Shown piece after piece: positions 1-11,689 of a stretch of DNA of 64,000 nucleotides; positions within the stretch are counted from its first letter, which is position 1, and every line of letters begins with the position of its first letter. Source of the stretch: Albula goreensis (Eukaryota > Chordata > Actinopteri > Albuliformes > Albulidae); assembly GCA_022829145.1 (NCBI GenBank), contig CM040761.1:4532053-4596052 (forward strand), given 5' to 3'. Under the pieces are notes generated by a model, which had not been told where the DNA came from, did no database searches, and worked only from the letters and a program-made list of their open reading frames with translations. Made by a program: the position numbers and the translations under genes.

Positions 1-141
1 ACTCATTTGTGGAGCAGCCCATATACTCAAAATGACCCTTGTGAACATGCTCTATAGATGGCTCTGGCTTGGGTCAAGACAAAGGAGACAGAGTGCATTA
101 GGAGGATATGATATGGGAAATGGCATGATAGGATAGGAGGC

Positions 142-323
142 AGCCTGTAGTCTAGTTGCTGAGGTACATGACTGGGACCCTTGAGGTTGTTGGTTCAAGC
201 CCCAGTCTAGCCCTTGAGTAAGGCCCCTAACCCCACATTGCTCCCAGGGGGATTGTCCCTTGGTTAGCATACTCAACTGTAAGTCACTTTGGATAAATGA
301 CTAATGTAAAAAAAAAAAAAAAA
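142..323 (+). mobile_element. tRNA-derived SINE, fish type
   Basis: A short non-autonomous retroposon. An A-box-like stretch lies near 149-163 and a clear B box (ggttcaagccc) at 192-202, so the head resembles a tRNA gene used as an internal RNA polymerase III promoter. The middle holds the 'cccttgagtaaggcccctaacccc' type text seen in many fish SINEs, and the tail at 279-306 (gtaagtcactttggataaat) is the usual teleost 3' tail. It ends in 15 A at 308-322. The copy has drifted, and I could not find a clean target-site duplication. An open frame on the opposite strand is only the SINE read backwards. Confidence 0.85.
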
Positions 324-1110
324 TGTGGCAGTACTGATCCCTCAAGCTTCAACTAATCAGGAAGAAGCCTGAGAACCAGTTCCCAACCACATAAATAAAA
401 ATGAATTTATAAGGGAGAATAAGCAGACTTTGCTGGATACCTTCTCAATCAGTAATAATGAAAAAATGCCACAATAAATAAAATACCTTTACATCTTTCA
501 CAATAACAAATATCTACAATAATAACCAACAAACACCTTTGATATAAAGGAAATAAATTAGGAATATGGGAAAATAAATTGGGAAAATAAGAAAATAAAG
601 TCTGCAGCCATTAGGCCAATATAAGGCAAAGATCTTGCACAAGTGGCTAACAGCCCAATGCAGATGAGCCAAAATGAAATTCCCTAACAAAGCAAGACTA
701 GAGATTCTTCAAAATAAGCCTAAATCAGCCAAACAAATGAAAGCAAAGAATACTTAATATGAGCCCTAAGACTAGAGTTTCAAGCTGAAGAGATTTGCTG
801 TGAGCAGACGTAAGATCAGAATGACCTGAGTCTGTAATTTCCTACCTCTTTTAAACCCAAAAGAAAGGGTGTTGTCACACCTGATTGGCTAAGAGGGTAA
901 TGCACTCAGCTGGTCCCAATTATCAATTAAGAGCCAGTCTCCAAACCCTGAGCAACAGGTGATCCAAATAACCATCCAATCAACTCAGGAAAGGAATTTC
1001 AACATGCTGCACAACAAAGTCTTGGGGAAAAACCCAAACCAAGTGAAATAGGTGACTGCTACAAGCAGAGGACCAAGGAAGACAGACTATTTTCACAACT
1101 ACTGATTAAA
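324..1110. other. AT-rich spacer, no gene seen
   Basis: AT-rich DNA with short A-rich runs (for example 561-600, repeated 'gaaaataa' words). No open frame of note, no recognised repeat and no clear regulatory island. Confidence 0.6.
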
Positions 1111-1285
1111 CTGTGTCAAACTGCAGTCCTGGAGGGCTACAGCAGTGGTAGCACAGTTTTTAGTGTGTTTTCTTAATTGATTAATTAAAATCACTGGTTG
1201 GCTAAAGAGTCCACACACCTGGTTTCAAGGCCTAAAATGGCTGCCAAACAAACAAAGAACAAAACCCGCAGACATGCTAAATATA
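1111..1285 (+). mobile_element. hAT-like MITE remnant
   Basis: The left end (from 1113) reads 'gtgtcaaactgcagtcctgg agggctaca', the usual start of a common fish non-autonomous hAT-type element. The interior has the expected 'ttaattgattaattaaaatca' and 'cacacctggtttcaaggc' blocks, and the right side near 1261-1278 (aaaacccgcagacatgct) resembles its far part. The terminal inverted end (tccaggactgcag) is missing, so the copy is truncated. Family assignment rests on memory of consensus text. Confidence 0.5.
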
Positions 1286-2714
1286 AGTATCTATCTATTG
1301 GTTTACAAGTTACACAAAGATACAGCTCACATTATCATGGGCTGAGCTTAAAGATACATCATATATATATATATCACAAGCTAGATACACACTGTGAGCA
1401 TGTAGTGGCATGCTATTACTCAAATCTAGGCTACTACACATGCACATGAACACACACACACACACAAATGTGCATGCATGAATGAGAAAAAGACTTTTGA
1501 GAATTGAGAAAAGCCATTACGAAACAGACAGCCAAGGAGTCTGCATTCAAGCCATTTCACTGTTCACAACAGACTCAGACACCACCAATGAATCACGGCA
1601 CAGCCAGACAATTCCCAAGAACTACAATTGATCTCGACTTCACAAACATTCCATGTCACGATGAAGATCAAAATGAGCAGTGTAGAGAGTCCCAATTTGA
1701 ACCGAACAGCTGATTTTAAGCGCTGTTAGAATTCTCAAGAAAACTCAGTCAGATGTCTCTTAAAGTGACTTATATCTGTATTATATACCTTCCCCTGCAA
1801 GTGATCTATATATGATAAGTAAATGTGTAGAAGATGAGCTGTTTTCTTGCTGAAGTCATACTCTGACTGAGTTTTAGTCTGAGTGTGTTTTAAACAAAGT
1901 TTATAAGAGAGACTTAGAGACCTGAAATATATATATATATATTTAAATAATTAAATTTGAGCTGATTTCAGAGGATGAAATTGAGTTTATCAATTGTATG
2001 AATGTTTTCATAGGGCACACAGTGAAGTGATTGCTTCATTGTCCTGCGATGGTGCCCTGCAGAGTGTAGGCTGCGACTTTGCTGCAGGGATGATGGGAAT
2101 GTTGGAAGAGAGGAATCGTATGGTTCGACACTGGTAGAGTTGCTTGTCGGAAAAATAGTTTCAAAAAAATTTTGGAAAGTTAGATTTTATTTAGAAAATC
2201 AATGCTGTCAAGTTTCATTGTAGGTAAAAATATGTATTGTGACATTGATTTAAACCTTATGTAAACCAAACCCCTAGTCATTTCAGTCATTTTTTAGCAA
2301 AGTGTTTTGTATTGTTAGCCTTTTGTGGGTGTAGTATATAGGAAACTGGTACAACATCAACACCATCACCACTGGACTTTTTATCAAAATATGCAATGAA
2401 GAACTGTACTTGTGACACAAGGAAATTCAAGTTATCAAAGCACGGCATCCACTTCAGGTTCTAGAAGGAAATGGAAATCCGCAAAGTCAATGAGTCCTAT
2501 TTTTCAACTTTTTTCCTCAAGGAATATGTAGAATATTTCAAATACATATGTCACAGCCACCAGTCTGATCTAGCATTATTTTATGGATAATTCATAATTT
2601 TAAGAGCAACAATGCATAATTTCCTTGACATCAGAACATCCAAAAATGTTTGTTTGCATTGTGTGTAAGACAGTATACAGTTTCTTCAGATTTTATACAT
2701 TTCCCCAGTGAATG
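1286..2714. other. AT-rich spacer with short dinucleotide repeats
   Basis: Contains short (TA)n runs near 1361-1375 and 1929-1942 and a (CA)8 run near 1451-1467. The rest is AT-rich sequence with no recognised gene or repeat family. Confidence 0.6.
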
Positions 2715-2719
2715 CAGCA

Positions 2720-3065
2720 AAATATTAAGATACTCCAGAAAAGAAAAAAAACTGTCATTGTAGACTTTTGGGAATTTTCACTCTTTTGCCTTGATCTCCA
2801 TTTTGTTTCTTTAGCGGCCCAGGGGATTCGTGTTTACGACTTAATTTACTTTCTTTTCGTCTCTGTAAATTATCGGAGCACTCCGGCCCGGTTTTGCAGA
2901 TCGTGGTTTCCCAGCGCCGGGCAAGAGCTTTAAACAAAGAAACAATAACACTCAAATAAATCAGCGACATCTTAGCTCAGCGCTCTTCAAACGTGCGATG
3001 AATCAGTTTCTCTGAAGCTCAGAAATGAAGAACGAGCAGGGAGCGCTGTACACAATTTGTACGAA
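2720..3065. promoter_or_regulatory. candidate conserved non-coding element
   Basis: A block of higher complexity and retained CpGs between AT-rich spacers. It has a Fox-like tgtttac at 2831-2837, a homeodomain-like ttaattta at 2841-2848, and Sox-like aacaaag/aacaat words near 2933-2948. A mix of clustered homeodomain and Fox words with CpG-containing text (ggagcactccggcccgg near 2874) is typical of vertebrate enhancers. Conservation itself could not be tested. Confidence 0.35.
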
Positions 3066-4200
3066 AAATAAATTACATTAAAAAGAAAAACCTTGCCAGG
3101 TTCTCCTCAACAAAATGTACTTTTTTTTATTGTAGAGAGATGTACGGAAGGAAAGAACCAGCAGGCATAAAGCAGTAGCCCATAATTAATAATTAAATAT
3201 GAGCTCTAAGTATAAACCTCTTGACATTACAGTGAGGGCCTGTTAGAATTGTCTTCCCAGCTGCCTAGTGTCAGAAACATGATATCATATACATGCCAGA
3301 TAATTGAACCACATTCTTCCCAATAAGTGTGCACTCTCACTCTGTCACCACAGAGTGCCCAGGTATGATTCCAATGTAAGCCAATGTGAAGTTGTTTCTA
3401 AAAATGTGTATGACATATGAGGGATAATAATGCATAATCATGCTTATCTTTCTTGTTCACCGTTGATCAATGATACTGTATGTCGCGTTATGCTGTGGTT
3501 TTATTCTTTGTTGTGTAACGTCTCCATTTTAATGACTTGACAAATAAAAGTGCAGCGTTTTGAGGTGGGTGGTTTTTTTTTTATTTGTTGAGACTTTTTC
3601 GGGTGTGTTTTTGTGGATAGTCTTGATATTTCTGTATCACTGGATATCAGATTGTCCTATGCTTACTCCTTGCATGGAGCCAGTTCCAATTCTTGGTTTT
3701 TGGATGTTGTTTGTAATGTCATCACAATAAGAAATATTATGCCATCACAGAGATGTGAAATTAACATTCACGTTTATGTGATCCTCAGAAATACCTCCTA
3801 GCACAGATCGGACTTGAATATCGAGCATAATTATCACAAAATTCATTTCCCTGTCAGTGAATTGAGATGTTAGTCACTCATACAGATGATACAGTTATGC
3901 TGCAAATTATGCTAAAAAATGTTAATTTTTTAATTATTAATTATAATTATTAATTATTTTTAATTATGAATTGAAAGAAAAAAACTTTGCAGTGATAGAC
4001 ATATTAGGAGGTGAAAAATGATTTGTTTGCCTGTGGAATATACAAAAGAATACGCACACACACACACACATACATACACAGACACACACACCCAAACCTA
4101 CAAATATGTGCAAATAAAATAATATACTAGTAGGGCTCAGCAAAAAATTGTAAATCAAAGTGTTTCGCACTGTCATTAATTATCGATCTTTGAGAATGAT
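3066..4200. other. AT-rich spacer with TTAATTA-rich palindromic tract and CA repeat
   Basis: The tract at 3919-3972 is nearly pure A/T and made of repeated taattattaatta words that pair with themselves. An interrupted (CA)n follows at about 4053-4091. A poly-T run lies near 3571-3580. No gene seen. Confidence 0.6.
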
Positions 4201-4592
4201 AGTTTTTAAGGACAGAGTGCTGGCGGCTGCCAAAGAAACTCTGTGACTGAAGACAGTTCTGTGGTTTGGAGTTGGCTCAGGGTATAGTCATTAATTAGAT
4301 TACATTAGTTCTAAAGGCTTACAGGGGATTAATGTCGAGATATGCATGGGTTTGAACACTAAAGATACCTGAGTGAGCTTCAAGCCTGCTTAACGTTTAC
4401 GGAAGAGAGAAATGTCTAACCGCATGTCTACCTGCAGTTTTGTGAGACCAGCAGTTTTTTTGTACTAATCTCTTTTTTTGTGCTACCCAGAAGGTTGATT
4501 TCCACATCCTTTACACGTGTCAGCTCTCTCCTGCCTAATATTTATGACTGAACTATTTGTTCTGTAAGTGTCTATTGTGCAGCTATGCCCAA

Positions 4593-4617
4593 CCCCCCAT
4601 CCCCATCCCCTTCCCCC
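4593..4617 (-). other. potential G-quadruplex motif on the minus strand
   Basis: Four cytosine runs of 4-6 bases separated by one or two bases on the plus strand, giving a G4-competent minus strand and an i-motif-competent plus strand. No gene context explains it. Confidence 0.5.
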
Positions 4618-4619
4618 AA

Positions 4620-4870
4620 ACTCCAGAACTGGGGGAGAGATGCATGACAATGCCACAGCATCGTATCCCAGCATGCTCTCTGGTGACTGAAGCCAGGCGG
4701 CCTGTGTCAAGCGCCGTATCGCCGGTACAACGTGTCAGTGTTGGGAGGTGGAGGCAGGTCTCCCTTTGGAGGGAAGAAGCCATCCGTCAGTGTCTCCCTG
4801 CTGTCTGGCCTCTTTCCTGGGAGTTTGGGTTTGCGCAGACTGCATCCATAAGTCTGATCAAAAATCTGCA
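4620..4870. other. moderately GC-rich non-coding block
   Basis: GC content and CpGs are above those of the flanks (around 4700-4730). Short overlapping frames occur on both strands, none with a recognisable domain. It may be a weak regulatory island. Confidence 0.2.
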
Positions 4871-4976
4871 CAACAGGCAGTTTTTTTGAAAAGCAGATGA
4901 AGAATGATAAAGAGAAAGCATTTTAGTTTTCCCTTTGTTGGAGGGACTTAATATTGTAAGCCTAAAACTTTGACCT

Positions 4977-5040
4977 GAATAGAATAGAATAGAATAGAAT
5001 AGAATAGAATAGAATAGAATAGAATAGAATAGAATAGAAC
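4977..5040 (+). repeat. (AGAAT)n pentanucleotide microsatellite
   Basis: Eleven perfect AGAAT units at 4981-5035, preceded by a partial unit and followed by a variant unit ending in C. The lack of internal mismatches suggests a young, probably length-polymorphic array. Confidence 0.97.
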
Positions 5041-5539
5041 AGTCATTCCAAAGGGGTAGAGATTTGTTTTTGGCATCACCATTAAAACATAGAAGCAAAT
5101 AACACTTTACACCTAGCAGACAAGCACATAAAATAGGCCGCCACAATAGAAAACAATTCACACGTAGTATATAACATACAAAATAAATAGCAGTTTAGGG
5201 GGAGGTGGGATAAAGAGAAGATAGATGACTTGTATCGTATTATCTTCTCTCCTCAGTTTCTTCCTATGTCAGTGTATAAAACCGCCTCAGTGAGATAATC
5301 AAGGTTCCGGAGATGATGGCAAGGCAGAAAGGATATACTCATCACACCTTTGGTTATGATGCGGTCCTTACAATCTCAAAGACGACTCTAAGCCAAATAT
5401 CAGGTGAAGCATTGTTTATTCTTGACATGGCATGACATGAATAGGAGTGAGGGGGAATCAAAGTAAAATGGAGGAGAACATCTCCCTGAAAAGGGACAGA
5501 GTCCGGGGGAGGACACGCGAAATGGAGGACGCGCTTCGG
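5041..5539. other. spacer, no gene seen
   Basis: Ordinary mixed-composition sequence. Short open frames occur on the minus strand but have no domain and overlap each other in different frames. Confidence 0.5.
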
Positions 5540-5790
5540 AAACAGTGAAAGGGAGCAAAACGGTGGCATGACAAATTTTTGGATTAAAAGAGAAAGGAGC
5601 CAATTATGCACAGATATTGCACCACAGCTTCGTCCCCGGGCTGCTTCGGCGGCGAGAACCAGCCCCGTTCGCAGCGACGCGCGCTGCCAATGCACCACTA
5701 AGTGGTCATGGAAAAATGAATTTTTAATGCGTTCAATTTATATGAAGGAAAAAAACTCTGGAAGTGCATGATTTTAATTTTTATCTGGTG
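5540..5790. promoter_or_regulatory. candidate regulatory island with CpG-rich core
   Basis: An AT-rich homeodomain/POU-like side (ggattaaaag at 5581, caattatgca at 5601-5610) abuts a CpG-dense core at about 5630-5692 containing many CG dinucleotides. The sharp change from the flanks suggests selection or protection from CpG loss. No transcript support. Confidence 0.3.
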
Positions 5791-6300
5791 TAGTGCTTTA
5801 ATGAACAGGGCCCTCTAAAAGGTTATTAGAACTAGTAGAAGCAGGAAGGAATAAAATAAATAAATAAATGAATACATATATAAATAAATGAAACATATTT
5901 TATCTAGGAATTTTATGAGACATTTTATATGCACTTAAATAAACCCATTTTCCATAAATACCTGGTATTAAAGCATGTAATCTTCTTAAAACCGAATTAC
6001 AGGATGTACCTTGCCAGTGTGACAGGTGTTACTGCATTAGCATGCGCTACAAACGATTACATGCCTGTGACACCAATCTGAGCTTTTAACAGTGGGGCGG
6101 GATATGGGGAGGACAGGTGTTGACTCTAGATTACGGCAAAGCAAACCTTTTGAATCCATTCCGTACCTAGCGATTATCTCATGAGACCGTACCCAGGTAT
6201 GAGGGAAAATCGCAACCCTTTGCTAAAGCTTTATCATTTTCATTTTGTTATAGGATGGCATTCCTCCATAGAAATAAAATCTTTTTAAGTGAGAAAATGA
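5791..6300. other. spacer with ATAA-rich tract
   Basis: An (AATA)n-like tract with interruptions spans about 5849-5892. A short block at 6010-6080 repeats 'gtgacaggtgt' and 'cctgtgacacc' in inverted orientation. No gene seen. Confidence 0.5.
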
Positions 6301-6316
6301 AAGTGGAGTTTTGTGC

Positions 6317-6650
6317 CCATAAGGTTGCCATTTTGGCCACAGACAAAAAATCTCCATGTAATTGTCACGTTGATTAAATTACTGTTGGTAAAGTTTCTAC
6401 TTTGGGTGCCACGATGGTAGAGAATATGAATGCTCCTATATAGTTACCATATTGAAAGGAAAGTGTACCCTATTACTTTTAATTTATTTTACTGAAAGGT
6501 AAACCAGAGATAGAAATGACAATTAGTTCAACAGGACTAATAGGCCCCATAGGGTTGCCATGTTGACACAGGATTCCCTCAGACCTACACTTAGTTTATG
6601 CTGGCAGAAGAATAAAAGAGTTCCTACATGTCTGCCATGATGGTATGAAA
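6317..6650 (+). repeat. degenerate internal duplication, about 230-bp spacing
   Basis: A 'ccataaggttgcc' word at 6317 is followed 89 bp later by 'gtgccacgatggta'. A matching pair, 'ccatagggttgcc' at 6547 and 'ctgccatgatggta' at 6632, is spaced 85 bp. A weaker third member (atagttaccatattg) lies near 6440. This suggests an old tandem duplication or a decayed repeat of unknown family. Confidence 0.35.
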
Positions 6651-6689
6651 AAAGGTAAGTCTGCTATGAATGTAGTCTACAAACCATAG

Positions 6690-6975
6690 TGAGACACTGG
6701 CCTGCGGTTATATATAGCATTTTAGGTCACATCTGCGGCAGTGTCAGCCGCCTCAACGTTTGGTCGCAAACAGGCCTGTCCATAATGGGACCCTTAGATA
6801 CAGGCATATTATCCATACTAATCCAGCATAACGATCCCATTGTAACCCGGTTACACACAATTTACGGGGAGGTCGCCAAAGGTCAGCCAGCGAGCATTTC
6901 CAGCGATTTTTCCATGCAGGTTATTTTTAACTTGGCATGTATTGACGGCGATTAACCCCGTAGTACAGGAGTTAG
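6690..6975. promoter_or_regulatory. candidate conserved non-coding element
   Basis: A complex, CpG-retaining block. It includes the short inverted repeat gtaacc-c-ggttac at 6842-6854, similar to but one base longer than Grainyhead/CP2-type sites, and several homeodomain-like cores (ccatactaatcc near 6813, ggcgattaa near 6948). An 88-codon open frame runs across it, but it has no known domain and its start is not supported by any intron/exon context. Confidence 0.4.
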
Positions 6976-7929
6976 ACTATAGAGGAGCCACTGTTAGCAG
7001 ATGTCAGTCGTCTCATGCCTGACATTTCCTGTGGTCCGCAGAAATGTGCTGAAGTCTCTCCTTTTCAACCAAATGAGGGATGACTCAAAAGCCCTCCAGC
7101 AATGGACATGCAATTTGAATAGATCGACATACCATTCATCTCTCTACGTCTCTTATTTCTTGTTAAAGTCTTACACCACTAACAATCGTGTTTATGTATT
7201 GTGATCCTCTTATCTGTTACTCATGTTCACAATACATTAGAACCACGGCCATGATTTCAAAATTAGCACTGTAGTCCTTCCATTTTCCCCGTTGTAGATG
7301 TAGGTCTTTCGCAGTGTCCCTATCTAATTCTGTACCCACTGTAGCTTTGGTATGACCTGTCACACTTGAAACCACGTTTGATGCGGAACTACTTTTGCTA
7401 CTCAAAACCTTATTTCTGGAAGAAGAGGCCCATCTGTATGTTTGTGTTCTTTTGAGAGAGAAAATATGTTAGCTTAGCTCAAATGTCATGGCTTGGCTTA
7501 CCTGTATTCCAGAGAGACAACCTTATTAGAGTAGAAATTGAACAGGAGGGCCTCCTGTATGGTATTTACTGCTTAAACATTGTGACTTGTGCCTCAGGGA
7601 CGCACCAGTGATCTGGGAATGATTCCATACCTTCAGCAAGTCCAGAGGGAAGACACGTAATAGGCCGTAGTCCTGCCCAGGAAGGGAGGGCCCAACTGGG
7701 TGGGGCTGCCTTCACTCATGCTGCAAAAGTGACTCCTCAGTTAAAACTGGGTGTCAACCGTCTACCCTTTCCAGCTGTGAGCGCAGTGTCTCTCTTAGGA
7801 GCGATGACGCTTTAGGCTCATTGGTGACTTCACAACGGGAAAACTGGTTGCATTGGAGGACTAGGACTATGGGATATTTTTTTTTTAAAACGGGGGCTAT
7901 AGGAGGAAGTCTCTGAAAGTGCTCAATGA
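6976..7929. other. spacer of mixed composition
   Basis: Several stretches (7560-7860) are moderately GC-rich, but I recognise no motif cluster, repeat family or coding potential. Confidence 0.45.
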
Positions 7930-8175
7930 CCATGCTATATGCTAATATTTGTCATAGATAGGCTTTAATCAAGGAGCGCAGCTAACAGGACGGTCTACAC
8001 CGATGGCTTGGTGCTCCCCGTTCTACACTCGGTGTAAATATAGCTGTTTAAATGTCTTTTACTCTCCCTCACTGCTCCATGTCGTCTGTTGTTTGGGGCA
8101 GAATCGTTCCAGATTAAAAGAAGAAAAAAAAATCAGTAGGGAGAAGCATGTTGTTTATACTGAGGGAAACGGTTA
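7930..8175. promoter_or_regulatory. candidate regulatory island with inverted repeat
   Basis: Holds a perfect 8-bp inverted repeat, tacaccga at 7996-8003 and tcggtgta at 8029-8036, within CpG-retaining sequence. An AT-rich homeodomain-like tail follows (tttaatcaagg upstream near 7960, gtttaaatg at 8046). Function is not known. Confidence 0.3.
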
Positions 8176-8439
8176 ATGGGATTTTTAAGCACAATTGAGT
8201 ATTGTGTCAAAACAGGGTTGGGTTCGGGTTAGTCCGGGCTCCGTTAAGATACAGTGTTGTTGGTTCCATCGCTCCAGTGTAATGTGGTTTCTAATAGGGG
8301 TACCTTTCATGAGCTAATCAGAGGCATGTGTCTGTTTGATGCATCTTCCACAGACCAACAGAAAAAAGTGTATTTCCTGTGCTAACAATCCCGCTACTCA
8401 TTGTGCCAATAACTTCCTCAGTTCAAACCCCTGCATCAG

Positions 8440-8700
8440 ACAGGACCAATTACAAGAAATGACTACAAAACGATGGGCCGGGTTTTCGCCGAGTCTGACG
8501 AGACCCTTTGAACTGCCAGCACTTCAAAGGTGTTCAGAAAGCGATTACGGGGTGATTGTCGGCAGAAGGGAAAAAAAGGGGGGGAAAAATTTTTCAAATT
8601 GCCCATCTCCGAAAGGCAGTGTTTGGACTGCTTTGAAAAATGTGAAACCTGACCATGGTGAGGGAGAGGAGGGCCGTGGGGACATGGAGTTTTGAGGCGG
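8440..8700. promoter_or_regulatory. candidate enhancer with paired TCF/LEF-like sites
   Basis: Two TCF/LEF-like words face each other: cctttgaa at 8505-8512 and ttcaaagg at 8523-8530, an exact inverted repeat with a 10-base gap. Surrounding text keeps CpGs (gggttttcgccgagtctgac). A poly-purine stretch (gggaaaaaaaggggggg) follows at about 8569-8585. Confidence 0.35.
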
Positions 8701-9927
8701 AGGGGGTACAGGAAGTGAGCAGCGATTAACCTGACCGCCAGACAATCCCAAGGGAATTTTATTAGTTAAGTAGTCCTGTCTAGAATAACCGTGGGGCTAT
8801 AAGACAAGGGCAAGACTTTTTTTTTTGGAACTTGTGGCCGGGCAGTGTTGGTCTCCACAGATGGATCAACAAAAGTCTGACTTGATAGACCATACATTTT
8901 TTCGCTGCTACCCAGTACAATACCAGTTTACAAGTACAGCATGAAATCACACTCAGATTTCACACAACACTTTCAGAACCAGTGAAAGTGAGCGTCCATA
9001 TTCCCTCTGATTAAAGCCAATGAGAAACTTTGCAATAATTCAGGTCAGCAAGTAAGTCCATTCAAAGACTGGTGCCCTTATGTAGGGGTATAGGAAGTTT
9101 TTTAAATGTGTAGAGTGGGGGGACCATCACAAGGTTTACCTATTTGTGAAAATGAGAACCAATAATCAAAATAAGTGCGTGTATGTGTGTGTGTTTTGTC
9201 TCTACCTTGTCCAGCCTCTACAAATGTCCTGTATTGCAAACAGAATTGTTCCAAAAGTTTCTCATGAAGCTTAAACATAACAAAACCTCCACCCTGATTA
9301 TAGCAGTCGCTACTACTCAAGCACATCAATATGGTTATGGAATGGGGCTTGAAACGAGTAGGTTTCTGCTGTAAGTCCCAGATGAGAATTTATATTATTT
9401 ACAGCATCTCATTTAACTTGTTTAGTAAACTGACAGCTTTAGGCCCTGTATTTTTTTCATGGATAAGGCCTACAAGTATACAAACAAAAATAACAGACAT
9501 GAACAAGTCATACTTGGCTGACTGCCTGAAACGTACAAACTGCATCCTGTTTCTGGGATGCTAATAACAAGAACATGTTGTAGAAGACGTTGAGGGGGTC
9601 AGGTAGCCAATCAGAGTTTTTATTGTCTGAACAAGGTCGTATTTAATCACTTTTGCAAATAATGGCTGCAAATATTTAGAAAGACAGGAAAGACTGCTGT
9701 TCATAGTCCCTGTAAAATGATTTATGGCATTGTTGCCATAGCAATGTCATATAAATAAAATTATTCTCACATCCCCACCGATTATTGATGAAGACATCAA
9801 CAACAGGTGTTAAACTTCAGTATGTCAGCACATACGGGCAGTGGGCCTATGTCATTCTTCAAGTTCCATTCACAGCATTGGTATTGAGAGGTGTTAAATT
9901 GCTTGAGCTGGAAATCAGAGAAAGGCG
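8701..9927. other. spacer, no gene seen
   Basis: Mostly AT-rich with a poly-T run near 8818-8826 and a short (GT)n at about 9181-9194. Overlapping short frames on both strands have no domain. Confidence 0.5.
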
Positions 9928-9970
9928 TGTGTGTGTGTGTGCGTGTGTGTGGGGGTGTATGTGTGTTGGG
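9928..9970 (+). repeat. (GT)n microsatellite, interrupted
   Basis: GT repeats from about 9928 with a GC and a GGGG interruption, then more GT. Reads as short glycine/valine/cysteine-rich frames that are not genes. Confidence 0.85.
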
Positions 9971-10089
9971 GAGGCTTAAACGAGGAACAGTCGATATCAC
10001 AACTGCATGATAATCGATTGCCATTTGTAAAAGTGGGAAAGGCAAGGGGGGGTCAGAGAAAATTATTGTCAATGTGTGCTGTCACACCG

Positions 10090-10530
10090 AGCAGCTGGCA
10101 TCGCTGCAGAAGACAAATGACAGGGGATTCACGGGAACAAGATAGCAGTTAGTCATACCTGGGAGTACAGGGGCCCGGCGGGAGCTTATATCCGCGCGGC
10201 AGGAAACGGGCATGTAGACACCGCAGATTATGAGGGGAACCGCCGTCGAATTAATCAGGTGACAACTCCAGAGCATATTACAGTGCAATCTTTTTTTTTT
10301 CTACTCTTTCTCTCACTACCTTGCCATTTTCTGCTTCCACCTTGGTCTGGTTACACTGAGAGAGTGGGCTTTTGAAAATACACACTGGGTGGGATCAGAA
10401 GAAGCAGCTTGTGAAATGGGATCGCAGAATGTGACGTTCGCCGACCAACCGCTGAGTGACTGGCTCCTGCAGTAACAACGTTCGATCACTAGAGAGCAGA
10501 AGCTCCGGATAAAGAATTCTCGCGGCTATT
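10090..10530. promoter_or_regulatory. candidate regulatory islands
   Basis: Two complex patches (about 10090-10275 and 10400-10520) are separated by a pyrimidine tract at 10290-10320. They carry an E-box-like cagctgg at 10091, a homeodomain/CpG mix 'cgtcgaattaatcagg' near 10243, and Runx-like 'aaccgctga' near 10448. Low certainty. Confidence 0.25.
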
Positions 10531-10619
10531 GAACAGTGCCTCTACAGTTCTCGTTTTTTTCTTTCGCCGTGGAAAAAAAAGCCCTTGTGTGTAAATATTT
10601 TATTGAATAAATGTTTTGG

Positions 10620-10930
10620 ACACACAGTGCAGGTCCAGAGGCATCTGCCAGTCGTGGGACAAGGCTCACACAGGGCTCTCCTCACCGTCTGCCCACACAA
10701 GGGGGCCACACAACAAACAGGGACGCATTGATAAGCGAACATCTGGGGCGCGTGGAACAAACAGCCACTGTGTGCGAACGGCTGTGCGCTAGCCACATAT
10801 ATCACTTATACACGATATTCAAAACTGTCCGCGGAGGGATGATACTGAATCACATTTTGACTGCCCCTGCCATATCAATGGTCCCATTTAAAACGTACAT
10901 ATGTTTGTTTATCAATTGATCAAGCCGAAA
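10620..10930. other. CpG-retaining non-coding block
   Basis: Moderately GC-rich sequence with dispersed CpGs (for example 10740-10790). Open frames on both strands (102 and 87 codons) overlap each other and have no recognisable domain, so I treat them as chance. Confidence 0.25.
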
Positions 10931-11640
10931 TGCTTGTTAAATGTCATACGCATCGCACTAATCATCATATTACAGCTGTCGTTCAAGTTTTTAGGATGCA
11001 CGTATAGATTCAAGCATTATTTTGAATGGTCTTTATAACCGAATGACAATTTGATCAACTTGTTTAAATTGGTGACATATCTGACTCACATTGCAGCCAA
11101 GAGCATAGTCATGTGTGTTGTTGTGTCATAATTGAGTAATTGAGAACTAATGAAATGAGCAGAAAGTCTTTTTCCCCTCCCTTTCATTTTATACATCTAA
11201 TACCATGGATGTATACATTGATCCAGTTACCATATACTGTCAATCCGATATGTGTGATCTCTGATACACGACAACAGGAGCCATTTCCCAAGTTGGTCTG
11301 CTGATCACACAACTTTGCTGACAGTTTATGTAATATCGCTCACTGTTTTTGTGGCTGTGGTATGTTTGCACAAGCCTCATGACTTTTCTGTGCTGTTGGA
11401 ACCACAAGATGGACGTTGCATGTCGGTTGTAATCAGCGACCAACAATGACAGATCTGTTGTACATTATGTATTAATCTAACACGGAGGCATTTTCATATT
11501 CATGTAACAGATTCGGCACTATTAGCCTCTGCCGCTATGTGGGGTCAGGTCCTGATTTTGATGGAATTGGGTCATCAGACCTTGAATGCCCTACAAATGA
11601 ATTTTTGGTGTTTTATTGGGTGTCACAAAACTTACATAAC
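10931..11640. other. AT-rich spacer, no gene seen
   Basis: No recognised repeats or motif clusters; short frames only. Confidence 0.5.
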
Positions 11641-11689
11641 ATGAGATGTGTATTGCATTGATTTCCACGCACAGGAAAAAACACACCCT

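Noticed and set aside
142-210. tRNA-like head considered as a real tRNA gene
   Set aside because: Followed by a SINE body, tail and poly-A, and no cloverleaf can be drawn with confidence.
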